Part shown: piece by piece, positions 47,568 to 56,284 of the stretch
How positions within the stretch are numbered: the first letter of the stretch is position 1
Layout: each line of letters opens with the position of its first letter
Assembly (NCBI GenBank): GCA_934130325.1
Contig: CAKOYA010000004.1
Location: 1-64,000, forward strand
From: an uncultured Clostridia bacterium
GTDB lineage: Bacteria > Bacillota > Clostridia > TANB77 > CAG-465
Length of the DNA: 64,000 bases
Reading direction: 5' to 3'
The notes under the pieces: generated by a model
Databases searched by the model: none
Seen by the model: only the letters and a program-made list of their open reading frames with translations
What the model was told of the DNA's origin: nothing
Made by a program: the position numbers and the translations under genes

Positions 47568-48314
47568 CTATTTTATTTTCTCTAATTCCTTAAAATAGTC
47601 TTTTAGTACCTTCTTTAGTATAATAAACTTTTTTAAATTTAATTTATTATCATCCATATATATTCTTTTATTTAATTCTATCATAATTGATTTTATATCA
47701 ACATTCCTTTTGTTATAGTAATAGTTAGGAATTATAGTTCCTTCATATGGATAATTATATTTTACGCTAAATCCTTTTTGTTCAAAGAATTTTTTGGTAA
47801 ATATAATTAATTCATCTGATTTAAAATACTCATTAAATCCTATACAAATATCTGGATTATTTTCTTTATTAAATAAATCTTTAACTAAATTAGATGAATA
47901 GCTGTGAAAATCAAATAAATATAATGTATTGTATTTACGTAATTTCTCTTTGCTTAATTTATCTAATTTTTTGTGGTGCTTATCATAGTAATTCTTAATT
48001 ACGTTTTCTTTATAACCCTTTTTATGTTTTATAAATGTATTTCCTTTATTATCTTTTGTATAGCAAATTCCCATTCCATATTTATACATAATTTCTTTGT
48101 CGTAATCTTTATATCTTTCTACATCACAAAATATTCTAGAATATTTAAATATTAATTTCGTATAGCTCTTTGGAATTAACTTATCGACATATTTGTCACA
48201 TAAAAATTGATTTAATTTTGTTACATCATTTTTATTTAATATTTTATTTTTGTAAAATATGTTTGGAATTTTTGTAGATGAATGAGGAACATGTATAAGT
48301 ATTTCTTTTTTCAT
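47568..48314 (-). CDS. N-formylglutamate amidohydrolase-family protein
   Basis: The protein has 248 residues. ILIHVPHSSTKIP at the N-terminus, FCDVERY, LFDFHSYSS and NYPYEGTIIPNYY are the metal- and substrate-binding blocks of the family. It hydrolyses N-formyl- or related N-acyl-amino acids; in organisms lacking histidine degradation the true substrate is often unknown. No hut genes are near. It is convergent with the surface-protein pair. Confidence 0.82.
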   Translation of the reverse strand: MKKEILIHVPHSSTKIPNIFYKNKILNKNDVTKLNQFLCDKYVDKLIPKSYTKLIFKYSRIFCDVERYKDYDKEIMYKYGMGICYTKDNKGNTFIKHKKGYKENVIKNYYDKHHKKLDKLSKEKLRKYNTLYLFDFHSYSSNLVKDLFNKENNPDICIGFNEYFKSDELIIFTKKFFEQKGFSVKYNYPYEGTIIPNYYYNKRNVDIKSIMIELNKRIYMDDNKLNLKKFIILKKVLKDYFKELEKIK

Positions 48315-48360
48315 ATTTTCACCTAGAATAAATACAATTTTAAAATTATACTTTATATTA

Positions 48361-49083
48361 TTAATCTTTATCTATTTTCCAACCTTGAATATCAGATCTT
48401 TTAATTGCTCCCATTATATGAGATTTTACTTTAGGTATATCTTTTTGTAAGTCTTTTATTAAGTCTTTCATGTATTCTCTTTTAGTATATCCATCCTTTG
48501 GACAACATTTACCAACAACTGGAAAGTTATTTTCTCTTGCTACTGCCCTTAGTTCTTTTTCACTAACGTATATAAACGGTCTTATAGTCTTTACATTACT
48601 ACGACTAAGATAAGTAACTGGTGCAAATGTGTGAATTTTGCCGTTTAATAGTATACTCATAAGTAAAGTTTCCATAACATCATCACTATGATGGCCTAAT
48701 GCAATTTTATTACAGCCGTGTTCTATTGCTAAACTATTTAACATTCCACGTCTCATATTTGCACAAAGTGAGCAAGGATTTTTCTCTTTTCGTATATCAA
48801 ATACAACTTGTGATATATTAGATTGATATACAATATACTCAATTCCTAAATTATTACATAAATTTTCTAATTCATCTGTTTTAAAAGTATCGCTACCAGG
48901 ATGAATTGTAATAGCCATTATATCAAATTTTTTTGGATAAAACTTCTTTAGGTAATATAGTGCGTGCAAAAGAGTTAAACTATCTTTTCCCCCTGAAAGA
49001 CCAATTGCAATTTTGTCACCATCGTCTATCATATTATAATCATCAATAGCACGGCGGGCTTGTCCTATAACGTGTTGTAGCAT
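48361..49083 (-). CDS. TtcA-like tRNA 2-thiocytidine synthetase family protein
   Basis: The protein has 240 residues. The PP-loop SGGKDS (30-35) binds ATP. C-S-L-C (Cys104, Cys107) and a later cysteine pair (GKCCPKDG, near 193) match the iron-sulfur ligands of TtcA. It would thiolate a cytidine in tRNA. It is shorter than TilS and lacks TilS C-terminal domains. The exact target base is not certain. Confidence 0.85.
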   Translation of the reverse strand: MLQHVIGQARRAIDDYNMIDDGDKIAIGLSGGKDSLTLLHALYYLKKFYPKKFDIMAITIHPGSDTFKTDELENLCNNLGIEYIVYQSNISQVVFDIRKEKNPCSLCANMRRGMLNSLAIEHGCNKIALGHHSDDVMETLLMSILLNGKIHTFAPVTYLSRSNVKTIRPFIYVSEKELRAVARENNFPVVGKCCPKDGYTKREYMKDLIKDLQKDIPKVKSHIMGAIKRSDIQGWKIDKD

Positions 49084-49183
49084 TTTTTACATCTCCTTAA
49101 ATATTATTTAGTAATTCTATCATAATTATTTGTAAAATTCAATACAATAAAAATTATATTATTCTAAAAAAAGTTTAAAATGC

Positions 49184-49212
49184 TTGAAAATTACCATATT
49201 TTGTAGTATTAT
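49184..49212 (+). promoter_or_regulatory. alaS promoter
   Basis: TTGAAA (49184-49189), 17 bases, TATTAT (49207-49212). The leader is about 45 bases, too short for a T-box. Confidence 0.7.
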
Positions 49213-49262
49213 TATATACTAGATAAGATGGCAAAATTTTATTATTTAAGGAGAGGATAGAA

Positions 49263-51024
49263 ATGAAGGCAATTGAACTTAGAAAAAAGTATTTAGAATT
49301 TTTTAAATCAAAAAATCATACAGTGATTTCAGGAGCTAGATTAGTACCTGAAAATGATCCAACTGTATTATTTACTACTGCTGGAATGCAACCTTTAGTT
49401 CCATATCTTGCAGGTGAAAAACATCCATCACGGAAAGAGAGTTTGTGATTATCAAAAATGTTTAAGAACAGATGATATAGATGAAGTAGGAGATAATAGG
49501 CATTTGACTTTTTTTGAAATGTTGGGAAATTGGTCTTTAGGTGATTATTTTAAAGAAGAGTCAATTAAGTATAGTTATGAGTTACTTACAGAAGTTTTAA
49601 ATATACCAAGTGAAAAGATATCAGTTACTTGTTTTGCTGGTGATGAAAATGCTCCTAAAGATATGGAAACAGCAAATATTTGGAAAGAATGTGGAATACC
49701 TGAAGAAAGAATATATTTTTTCGGAAAAAAAGAAAATTGGTGGGGACCAGCTGGAGAGACTGGACCATGTGGTCCAGATACTGAAATTTTTTACGATACT
49801 GGTGCTCCAAAATGTTCAGATAAATGCGATCCTTCATGTGATTGCGGAAAATATATTGAAATATGGAATAATGTATTTATGCAATACTTAAAAAAGAGTG
49901 ATGGAACTTTTGAACAATTAAAAAATAAAAATGTTGATACTGGTATGGGACTTGAAAGAATGATATTTTTACTTCAAGGAAAAAATAACGTATTTGAGAC
50001 TGAATTATTTGCCCCAATTATATCTTATGTAAGGGAAAAATCTACATTACCTGAAGAATCATCTTTAAGAATTATAGCTGATCATTTAAGGGCGTCTACA
50101 CTTCTTGTATGTGATGATGTTGTTCCAAGTAATGTAGGACAGGGGTATATTTTAAGAAGATTAATAAGAAGGGCGATAAGGCATTTAAGAAAAATTGGAT
50201 ATGATGTGGATAAAATAGAGGACATTTTAATAGTAATTGAAGATTCACTAGGTGAAATGTATCCAGAACTTAAAGAAAATAAAGAAAAAATATTATCTGT
50301 AATAGTTAAAGAGAAAAACAAATTTTCTAATACATTAAAAAGTGGTGAAAAAGAGTTTGAAAAAATAGCTAGGAAGTTGAAAGAAGAAAATAAAAGCGTG
50401 ATTGACGGTATGACGTTATTTAGATTGTATGATACATATGGATTTCCACCAGAAGTAACTGCAGAATTGGCAAAAGAAAATGAATTAAGTGTTGATATGG
50501 AAGGATTTAAGGATAAGTTCAAAGAGCATCAAGAAAAATCTAGACAAGGAGCAGAAGGAGTATTTAAAGGTGGTTTAGCGGACCATAGCGAGTTAACTAC
50601 TGCATATCATACAGCTACTCACCTGCTTTTGGAATCTCTGCAAAGAATTCTTGGAGATCATGTAATGCAAAGAGGATCAAATATAACTGCTGAACGTGCT
50701 AGATTTGATTTTTCTAATCCAGGAAAAGTTCAAAGAGATGTATTAGATAAAGTTGAAAATATGATAAATGAACAGATTGATAGGGGATTGGAAGTTACTT
50801 GTGAAGAAATGCCTTTAGAAAAAGCAAGAGAAATAGGTGCAAGAGGAATTTTTAATAGTAAATATGGTGAAATGGTAAAAGTATATACTATTGGTGATTT
50901 CTCAAAAGAAATATGTGGAGGACCACATGTAACTAATACTTCTAAATTAAAGCACATAAAGATTAAAAAAGAAGAAGCTGTATCAAATGGTGTAAGAAGA
51001 ATAAAAATGGTTTTTGTTGATTAA
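49263..51024 (+). CDS. alaS: Alanyl-tRNA synthetase, short form, with an apparent +1 frameshift
   Basis: Two overlapping frames together encode about 586 residues. Frame one (49263-49430) gives [28 protein letters not shown] to GEKHPS. Frame two (from 49432) continues [21 protein letters not shown]. Removing one base near 49431 restores a normal AlaRS. The class II catalytic core ([19 protein letters not shown]), a Cys-rich zinc-like insert ([12 protein letters not shown]), and the editing domain (HTATHLL, CGGPHV) are present. The C-terminal coiled coil and C-Ala domain of usual 870-residue enzymes are absent; the gene ends at [14 protein letters not shown]. No other damage is seen. Assembly error, recent mutation or recoding are all possible. 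hinT follows. Confidence 0.85.
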
Positions 51025-51043
51025 TTATATTGGGGGAGTTAGT

Positions 51044-51385
51044 ATGGAAGATTGTTTATTTTGTAAAATTATAGATAAAAAAATACCTTCTGAAATAGTG
51101 TATGAAAATGATTATGTACTAGCATTTAAAGATATACATCCAGTTGCGCCAGTCCATGTGTTAGTAATACCTAAAGTACATATAAAAGATTATAATGAAG
51201 TAAATATGGAAAATATTGAATATATTTCAAATGTACAGTTAGCAATAAAAGAAGTGGCAAGAGTTTGTAATGTAGATAAAGATGGATACAGAGTAATATG
51301 TAATACAGGTGAAAATGGAGGGCAAGTAGTACACCACATTCATTTTCATCTAATTGGTGGAAAAAAATTAGGTTCAAAAATTTAG
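51044..51385 (+). CDS. HIT-family nucleotide hydrolase (HinT-like)
   Basis: The protein has 113 residues. CLFCKI holds the zinc-binding cysteines, and VVHHIHFHLIGG is the histidine triad. HinT proteins hydrolyse aminoacyl-adenylates and nucleoside phosphoramidates, which suits a place next to alaS. I chose the ATG at 51044 with GGGGGAG upstream. Confidence 0.9.
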   Translation: MEDCLFCKIIDKKIPSEIVYENDYVLAFKDIHPVAPVHVLVIPKVHIKDYNEVNMENIEYISNVQLAIKEVARVCNVDKDGYRVICNTGENGGQVVHHIHFHLIGGKKLGSKI

Positions 51386-51399
51386 AGGAGATGAATAAA

Positions 51400-51747
51400 A
51401 TGGGAATTGCATCACTTATATTAGGAATAATATCAATAATTTTAGGGTTTATACCTTTCATAGGATTGATTGGAATTGTTACTTTAATATTAAGTATTAT
51501 ATTTGGGTCTATAAATTTAGCTAAAAAAGGAAAAAAGAATAATAAAGCTGAAGCAATTACTGGTATAATACTTTCTTGTATAGCATTTGTTATAATTATT
51601 TTTAATGTAGTTTTTGGAATAGCATTTTTAGGTACTCTATATGACACTTATAATAGTGATTTTGAAGATGATTTTGAAAGCGATTTATATGATGATGAAT
51701 ATAATGAAATATTTGAATATCGTTATCAAAAAAATAATAGCTTATAA
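51400..51747 (+). CDS. DUF4190-like small membrane protein
   Basis: The protein has 115 residues: two hydrophobic segments (about 1-40 and 50-78) with GIASLILGIISIILG and AEAITGIILSCI typical of DUF4190, and an acidic C-terminal tail. The ATG at 51400 lies 10 bases after GAGGAG; the one at 51391 is too close. Function unknown. Confidence 0.75.
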   Translation: MGIASLILGIISIILGFIPFIGLIGIVTLILSIIFGSINLAKKGKKNNKAEAITGIILSCIAFVIIIFNVVFGIAFLGTLYDTYNSDFEDDFESDLYDDEYNEIFEYRYQKNNSL

Positions 51748-51776
51748 GACTTTTTGTGAAATTTTTGTAAAAGTAC

Positions 51777-51805
51777 GTGACTTTTTAAATGTATTAAGGT
51801 ATAAT
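51777..51805 (+). promoter_or_regulatory. asp23-group promoter
   Basis: GTGACT (51777-51782), 17 bases, TATAAT (51800-51805). Confidence 0.65.
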
Positions 51806-51855
51806 GTATTTAAAATATGTAGATAATAATTTACATATTAAAGGAGGAATGTTTT

Positions 51856-52293
51856 ATGAGTAAAAAGGAAGAAATTGAAGAAATTAAGGTAGAAAATACC
51901 GGTGAATCTTCAAATGTTGAAATTGATACTAATTTAAATATATCTGAAGATGTTATAGGAATTATTGCAGGACTTGCAGCATCTGAAGTTGAAGGAATAG
52001 CTGTAATGACATTAGGATTTGTTGATGGAATAAATCAAATCTTAGGTGGAAATAAAAAATATTCTAAAGGTGTAAAAATAGAATTAAATGGAAAAAAAGT
52101 AACAATTGATTTATTTGTAAATGTTACTTATGGTGTTAGAATACCAGACATAGCATGGTCTGCACAAAATGCTGTTAAAAATGCGGTAGAAAATATGACT
52201 GGATTAGAGGTTAGTTCTGTAAATATTAATGTGCAGGGAATAACTTTTGAAAAAAAGGAAAATTCTAAAGTTGAAATTCCAAGCGAAGAATAA
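51856..52293 (+). CDS. Asp23/Gls24-family envelope-stress protein
   Basis: The protein has 145 residues. Two internal halves (SEDVIGIIAGLAASEVEGIAV and PDIAWSAQNAVKNAVENMTGLEVSSVNINVQGI) match the Asp23 fold. The family binds the membrane through AmaP and responds to alkaline or wall stress. The amaP-like gene follows at 52369. AAAGGAGG precedes the ATG. Confidence 0.9.
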   Translation: MSKKEEIEEIKVENTGESSNVEIDTNLNISEDVIGIIAGLAASEVEGIAVMTLGFVDGINQILGGNKKYSKGVKIELNGKKVTIDLFVNVTYGVRIPDIAWSAQNAVKNAVENMTGLEVSSVNINVQGITFEKKENSKVEIPSEE

Positions 52294-52320
52294 TTTTAGA
52301 ATATTTTAGTATATACCAAT

Positions 52321-52350
52321 GTAGCCCAAACATTGAAGCGTTTGGGCTGC
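52321..52350 (+). promoter_or_regulatory. Stable stem-loop between asp23 and amaP
   Basis: GTAGCCCAAAC pairs with GTTTGGGCTGC (11 bp, one G-U), loop 8. The sequence after is CTAATTTAGG, with no T run, so it is not a clear terminator. It ends 19 bases before the amaP start and may process or protect the mRNA. Confidence 0.6.
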
Positions 52351-52368
52351 TAATTTAGGAGGAGAATA

Positions 52369-52905
52369 ATGAAGGGGTTTGAAAAGTTTTTATTAATTGT
52401 TTTTTCACTTATAATAATAGTTTTGGCAGTGTGCATATTATTTGTCTCAACAGGAGTGGTAGATGTTACAGCTGGATTTGTTAAAATTAAGGGAATGTTG
52501 ATGGATAATAGGTTGATTGGTGCGGTTATTGGTGCTATATTAGCTGTTTTAGGATTGATAGGTGTATTTACTCCATCAGATGATTCTGATGATAAAAAAA
52601 GTGGACTAGCCATAAAAGGTGAAAAAGGAACTATATATATAACTAAAGATACATTTGAGAATATTATTTTAGGAGTTACATATAAATTTGTAGAGTTAAA
52701 AAATGTTAAGGTAGATGTACTAATGTCTGAGGAAGGTGTGTTGGTAAGTATATATGCATCAATTTTGCCAGATACAATTGTTCCTAATTTAACCTCAAAA
52801 CTTCAAGAAAATGTTAAATCTAGCGTATTAAAACAAACCACTGTAGAAATAAAAGAGGTTAATATAAAAATAAAAGGGGTGTATTTAGATACCTCTAAGA
52901 AATAG
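52369..52905 (+). CDS. AmaP-like membrane anchor of Asp23
   Basis: The protein has 178 residues: two membrane segments (about 7-27 and 48-66) then a cytoplasmic domain with an AmaP-like order (GEKGTIYITKDTFENII, VKVDVLMSEEGVLVSIYASI, VNIKIKGVYLD). It holds Asp23 at the membrane. GGAGGAG precedes the ATG. Confidence 0.85.
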   Translation: MKGFEKFLLIVFSLIIIVLAVCILFVSTGVVDVTAGFVKIKGMLMDNRLIGAVIGAILAVLGLIGVFTPSDDSDDKKSGLAIKGEKGTIYITKDTFENIILGVTYKFVELKNVKVDVLMSEEGVLVSIYASILPDTIVPNLTSKLQENVKSSVLKQTTVEIKEVNIKIKGVYLDTSKK

Positions 52906-52913
52906 GTGAGTTT

Positions 52914-53174
52914 ATGAAAGAATTTTTAGATTATGTTGTAAAAAATAAATATGTGATTATATGTATAGCAATAGTTGTAGTTTTATATGCCTTAGGAATA
53001 GTAGAATTCTTTATGAAAGCTATAATTCTAGTAGCATTACTCGGATTGGCTATATACGTAGGGAAAAAATTACAAGATAATGAATCGTATTTTAAAGATA
53101 TTTTTAATAATATAAAATCAAAAAGAAACAGTGATAATGTTTATTATTATCAGGAAAAAAATGATAAAAAGTAG
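52914..53174 (+). CDS. DUF2273-like small membrane protein
   Basis: The protein has 86 residues with two hydrophobic segments (about 12-31 and 34-52) and a basic tail. Such proteins accompany asp23 and amaP. It starts 8 bases after amaP. Confidence 0.75.
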   Translation: MKEFLDYVVKNKYVIICIAIVVVLYALGIVEFFMKAIILVALLGLAIYVGKKLQDNESYFKDIFNNIKSKRNSDNVYYYQEKNDKK

Positions 53175-53192
53175 TGTGGGAGTTTATTTATT

Positions 53193-53609
53193 ATGAGTAG
53201 AAAAAAGGCAAGAGATAATTCGTTTAAGTGTATTTATCAAATAGAATTTTTAAATAAAGAAGATATAGATTTGGATGAAATACTAAGTTATTGCTTTGAA
53301 GAAAATACAAATACAGACGAAGAGAAAAAGTATATTATTACAACATTTAAAGGGGTATGTGAAAAATTACAAGAAATTGATAATGTCATTCTTTCAAAAT
53401 TAAAAAACTGGGAGATTTCTAGAATATCAAAAGTAGATTTAGCTATTTTAAGACTTGCAATTTATGAGATAAATTATATGGAAAATATTCCTGTTAAAGT
53501 TAGTGCTAATGAAGCTGTTGAACTAGCAAAGACATATGGTAATCCTAAATCCAAATCTTTTGTTAATGGAGTAATTGCAAAGATTATAGAGGAAGGAAAT
53601 AAAAAATAA
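53193..53609 (+). CDS. nusB: Transcription antitermination factor NusB
   Basis: The protein has 138 residues, all-helical. RKKARDNSFKCIYQIEF, WEISRISKVDLAILRLAIYEI, VSANEAVELAKTYG and SFVNGVIAKI are the NusB core. It joins the antitermination complex on rRNA. GTGGGAG precedes the ATG. Its stop shares a base with the xseA start. Confidence 0.93.
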   Translation: MSRKKARDNSFKCIYQIEFLNKEDIDLDEILSYCFEENTNTDEEKKYIITTFKGVCEKLQEIDNVILSKLKNWEISRISKVDLAILRLAIYEINYMENIPVKVSANEAVELAKTYGNPKSKSFVNGVIAKIIEEGNKK

Positions 53610-54796
53610 TGGATAAAATTTATACAGTATCCCAAATTAATAAATATATAAAATTAACTTTTGATAAAGATCAATTTTTAAGTAACATTAATATAAGTGG
53701 AGAAATTACAAATTTTAAAGCACATTATACTGGACATTTCTATTTTACTTTAAAAGATGAACTTTCTTCAATTAAATGTGTTATGTTTAAGTCTGCAGCA
53801 AATTTAGTAAAATTTAAGCCTCAGGATGGAATGAAAGTTGTAATAAGCGGACAAGTTAGCGTATTTGAAAGAGATGGAACTTATCAGATATATTGTAAAA
53901 CAATGACACCAGAAGGACTGGGTGAGCTATATTTAGCGTATGAACAACTTAAGGCGAAACTTGAAAATGAAGGACTTTTTAGGGTAGAATATAAAAAGAA
54001 AATTCCATTTTTACCTAAAAGAGTGGGAGTTATAACATCAAGAACAGGTGCAGTTATAAGAGATATAATAAATGTTTCAACTAGAAGGTATGATAAAGTA
54101 GATTTACTTATATATCCTGCTGCTGTTCAAGGAGTAAATGTTAGTTCAACCGTTATAAAAGGAATAGAAACTTTTAATAAATTAAAAAATGTGGATGTAA
54201 TTATAATAGCAAGGGGAGGAGGTTCATTTGAAGATTTGTTTGGATTTAATGATGAGTCTCTTGCAAGAAAGATATTTGAGTCTCAAATACCAATTGTATC
54301 TGCAGTAGGTCATGAAACGGATTTTACAATTTGTGATTTTGTTTCAGATTTGAGAGCACCGACTCCATCTGCTGCAGCTGAACTAGTGTATCCACAATAC
54401 ATAGATATTGTAAATAGAATTACTTTAAATAATAGAAGAACTCTTAATGCAATATCTAATTATATTGAACGAAGAAAACAATATATAGAAAAATTAAAAG
54501 CTTCTAAACTTGAAAAAGTACCTCTTGATATGATCAATAAGTACAGACTAACAATAGATAGTTGTGTAAAAGATAATTTTAACACTATGAAATTTAAAAT
54601 AGAAAAAAATAAATTATTGTTGAATAAAAATATTTCAAAGTTAGATGCATTAAGTCCATTAAAAACATTAGGTAGAGGATATAGTGTAGTTGAAAATGAT
54701 TTAGGAAAAGTAGTAAAAAGTAAAAATGATGTTAGAAAAGGGCAGATGTTAAATATTATCCTAAATGATGGAAAAGTAAATGCAATTGTTGATTAG
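53609..54796 (+). CDS. xseA: Exodeoxyribonuclease VII large subunit
   Basis: The protein has 395 residues. An N-terminal OB fold (NISGEITNFKAHYTGHFYFTLKD) is followed by GVITSRTGAVIRDII, ARGGGSFEDLFGFNDE and SAVGHETDFTICDFVSDLRAPTPSAAAE. It degrades single-stranded DNA. The nusB stop and its ATG overlap (TAATG). Confidence 0.95.
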   Translation: MDKIYTVSQINKYIKLTFDKDQFLSNINISGEITNFKAHYTGHFYFTLKDELSSIKCVMFKSAANLVKFKPQDGMKVVISGQVSVFERDGTYQIYCKTMTPEGLGELYLAYEQLKAKLENEGLFRVEYKKKIPFLPKRVGVITSRTGAVIRDIINVSTRRYDKVDLLIYPAAVQGVNVSSTVIKGIETFNKLKNVDVIIIARGGGSFEDLFGFNDESLARKIFESQIPIVSAVGHETDFTICDFVSDLRAPTPSAAAELVYPQYIDIVNRITLNNRRTLNAISNYIERRKQYIEKLKASKLEKVPLDMINKYRLTIDSCVKDNFNTMKFKIEKNKLLLNKNISKLDALSPLKTLGRGYSVVENDLGKVVKSKNDVRKGQMLNIILNDGKVNAIVD

Positions 54797-54807
54797 GAGG
54801 AAAAATT

Positions 54808-55044
54808 ATGGCAAATAGTAAGGAAAGTAAATCTTTTGAAGAAAGTTTAAATGAACTTGAAAAAATTACAACAGAATTAGAAAAAGGAGAATTAAGCTTA
54901 GATGATGCAATTTCAAAATTTGAATCTGGAATAAAATTATCTAAAGAGTGTAGTGAAAAATTAAATAAAGCCGAGAAAAGAATTAATATATTAGTTCAAT
55001 CTGAAAATGGTGATATGGTAGAGGAAAAATTTGATATTGAATAA
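54808..55044 (+). CDS. xseB: Exodeoxyribonuclease VII small subunit
   Basis: The protein has 78 residues. FEESLNELEKITTELEKGELSLDDAISKFESGIKL is the family core. It forms a complex with XseA. AGGAGG precedes the ATG. Confidence 0.93.
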   Translation: MANSKESKSFEESLNELEKITTELEKGELSLDDAISKFESGIKLSKECSEKLNKAEKRINILVQSENGDMVEEKFDIE

Positions 55045-55109
55045 ATGTTATTAGCTTCTTGAGTATATTATTTTTAATTTTAGAAATAATATACTTAGGG
55101 AGTTTTTTT

Positions 55110-55295
55110 ATGAAAAAAGATAGTATTAATAAAAATAAGGTAGATTTACAATATAACTTAGATATTGAAAGAGAAGATTCAAAAAATATTAAGAAAAAAG
55201 GATATGATTTTGTACCTAGATTTAATCATTGGTTATCAATGGATGAACAAAAAATAAAAGTAGAAGAAATAGAAAAAAAGACAAAAAAAGACTAA
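55110..55295 (+). CDS. Small hydrophilic protein, function unknown
   Basis: The protein has 61 residues, Lys/Asp/Glu-rich, with a short aromatic patch (YDFVPRFNHWLSMDEQ). No family is recognised. TTAGGGAG lies before the ATG at 55110; a longer in-frame ATG at 55059 has no ribosome site. Confidence 0.5.
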   Translation: MKKDSINKNKVDLQYNLDIEREDSKNIKKKGYDFVPRFNHWLSMDEQKIKVEEIEKKTKKD

Positions 55296-55357
55296 TTCTG
55301 TAATAATTATCATTTTTGTATATAGTAATATAATATATTACATATGAGGTTACGTAT

Positions 55358-55534
55358 ATGAGTAAAGTAAAATATATAAAAAAAAGAAAAGAAATCATTC
55401 CTATTATCTGTTTTTTAACAATTATTTTATTAGTGATAACAGTATCTATTACAAAATCACCTAATTATTTTTGTAATTTTATCTCTTGGCTTGGAAATTG
55501 TGAAGAAGAAACTGAAATTTGTTCTGATATTTAA
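55358..55534 (+). CDS. Small one-helix membrane protein, function unknown
   Basis: The protein has 58 residues: a basic N-terminus, a membrane segment (about 14-31) and a Cys-bearing tail (NYFCNFISWLGNCEEET). GAGG lies about 8 bases before the ATG. It has a following terminator, which supports a real gene. No family recognised. Confidence 0.5.
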   Translation: MSKVKYIKKRKEIIPIICFLTIILLVITVSITKSPNYFCNFISWLGNCEEETEICSDI

Positions 55535-55542
55535 TAAAATAT

Positions 55543-55572
55543 AAAGAGGACTTTTTTAAAGCCTCTTTTTAA
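55543..55572 (+). terminator. Terminator after the 58-residue gene
   Basis: AAAGAGG/CCTCTTT with an inner CTTT/AAAG and T run. Confidence 0.75.
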
Positions 55573-55860
55573 GGAATATACACTAAGTACAAATCAATTT
55601 TAATTCTGTACATCTGTACTAGTTATCTTTTCATTATTTGGACAAAAACATAGACCAAGTGTTGCAAACTGGAACGCTAGGAAAAAGTCAATTTTAGAGA
55701 ATTTGGCAGCTCCCCAAATTGCACATATAAAAAGTAGTTCATTATTGAATTAACAAAACATCATTTAAATAAAATTATTAGAATTATATAGCTCAAAGGG
55801 CTATATTTTTTTCTTATTTTGATAAAAATCCTAAAAGTTTAATATTTTTTTTATAAAGTA
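55573..55860 (+). other. Gene-poor stretch with a terminator and an open frame without start
   Basis: From 55604 to 55753 one frame stays open for 49 codons (contains KHRPSVANWNARKKS) but lacks a start codon and ribosome site; it may be a gene remnant. A small hairpin AATTTGG/CCAAATT lies at 55700-55720. A clear terminator ATATAGC/GCTATAT with a T run sits at 55786-55813. What transcript it ends is unclear. Confidence 0.4.
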
Positions 55861-55889
55861 TTGACTTTTGTCGATAAATATTTTATAAT
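55861..55889 (+). promoter_or_regulatory. Promoter of the tRNA pair
   Basis: TTGACT (55861-55866), 17 bases, TATAAT (55884-55889), 20 bases before the first tRNA. Confidence 0.85.
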
Positions 55890-55908
55890 ATAACTGTTCC
55901 ACGAGAGT

Positions 55909-55985
55909 GGGCCTTTAGCTCAGTTGGTCAGAGCACCCGGCTCATAACCGGATGGTCCGGGGTTCGAATCCCTGAAGGCCCACCA
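55909..55985 (+). tRNA. tRNA with anticodon CAT (Met, or lysidine-modified Ile2)
   Basis: A 77-base cloverleaf, acceptor GGGCCTT/AAGGCCC, anticodon loop CTCATAA. C4-G69 and C5-G68 in the acceptor stem are the pairs that TilS recognises in tRNA-Ile2, so an AUA-reading tRNA-Ile2 is more likely than elongator Met. It lacks the initiator features. Encoded CCA is present. Confidence 0.9.
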
Positions 55986-56006
55986 TTTTTTATATTTTTT
56001 ATTTTT

Positions 56007-56092
56007 GGGTAGATGTCCGAGTGGCTAAAGGAGGCAGACTGTAAATCTGTTGGCGTTCGCCTACGATGGTTCGAATCCATCTCTGCCCACCA
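56007..56092 (+). tRNA. tRNA-Tyr (GTA)
   Basis: An 86-base class II tRNA, acceptor GGGTAGA/TCTGCCC, anticodon loop CTGTAAA (GTA), and a long variable arm (TTGGCGTTCGCCTAC). Encoded CCA ends at 56092. Confidence 0.95.
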
Positions 56093-56105
56093 TAAAAAAT
56101 GGTTG

Positions 56106-56140
56106 AAATACCAATGTTTTTAAAACATTGGTATTTTTTT
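56106..56140 (+). terminator. Terminator after tRNA-Tyr
   Basis: AAATACCAATGTTTT/AAAACATTGGTATTT, perfect stem, then a T run. After it (56205-56281) a 22-codon open frame with lysine/glutamate-rich residues lacks a start and looks like a gene tail. Confidence 0.88.
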
Positions 56141-56284
56141 AGATTTTAATCAATTTCTTATTTTTACTAAAAAATTACGTAATATATATAGTATGCTATA
56201 AAAATTATCTTTACTTAAAAAGAGACTAAAACAATTAGAAGAAAATAAGGAAAGAGCTAATAAAAATAATGGAGATGATTAATT

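Noticed and set aside
49213..49262. T-box riboswitch before alaS
   Set aside because: The leader is under 50 bases and holds no T-box sequence or antiterminator.
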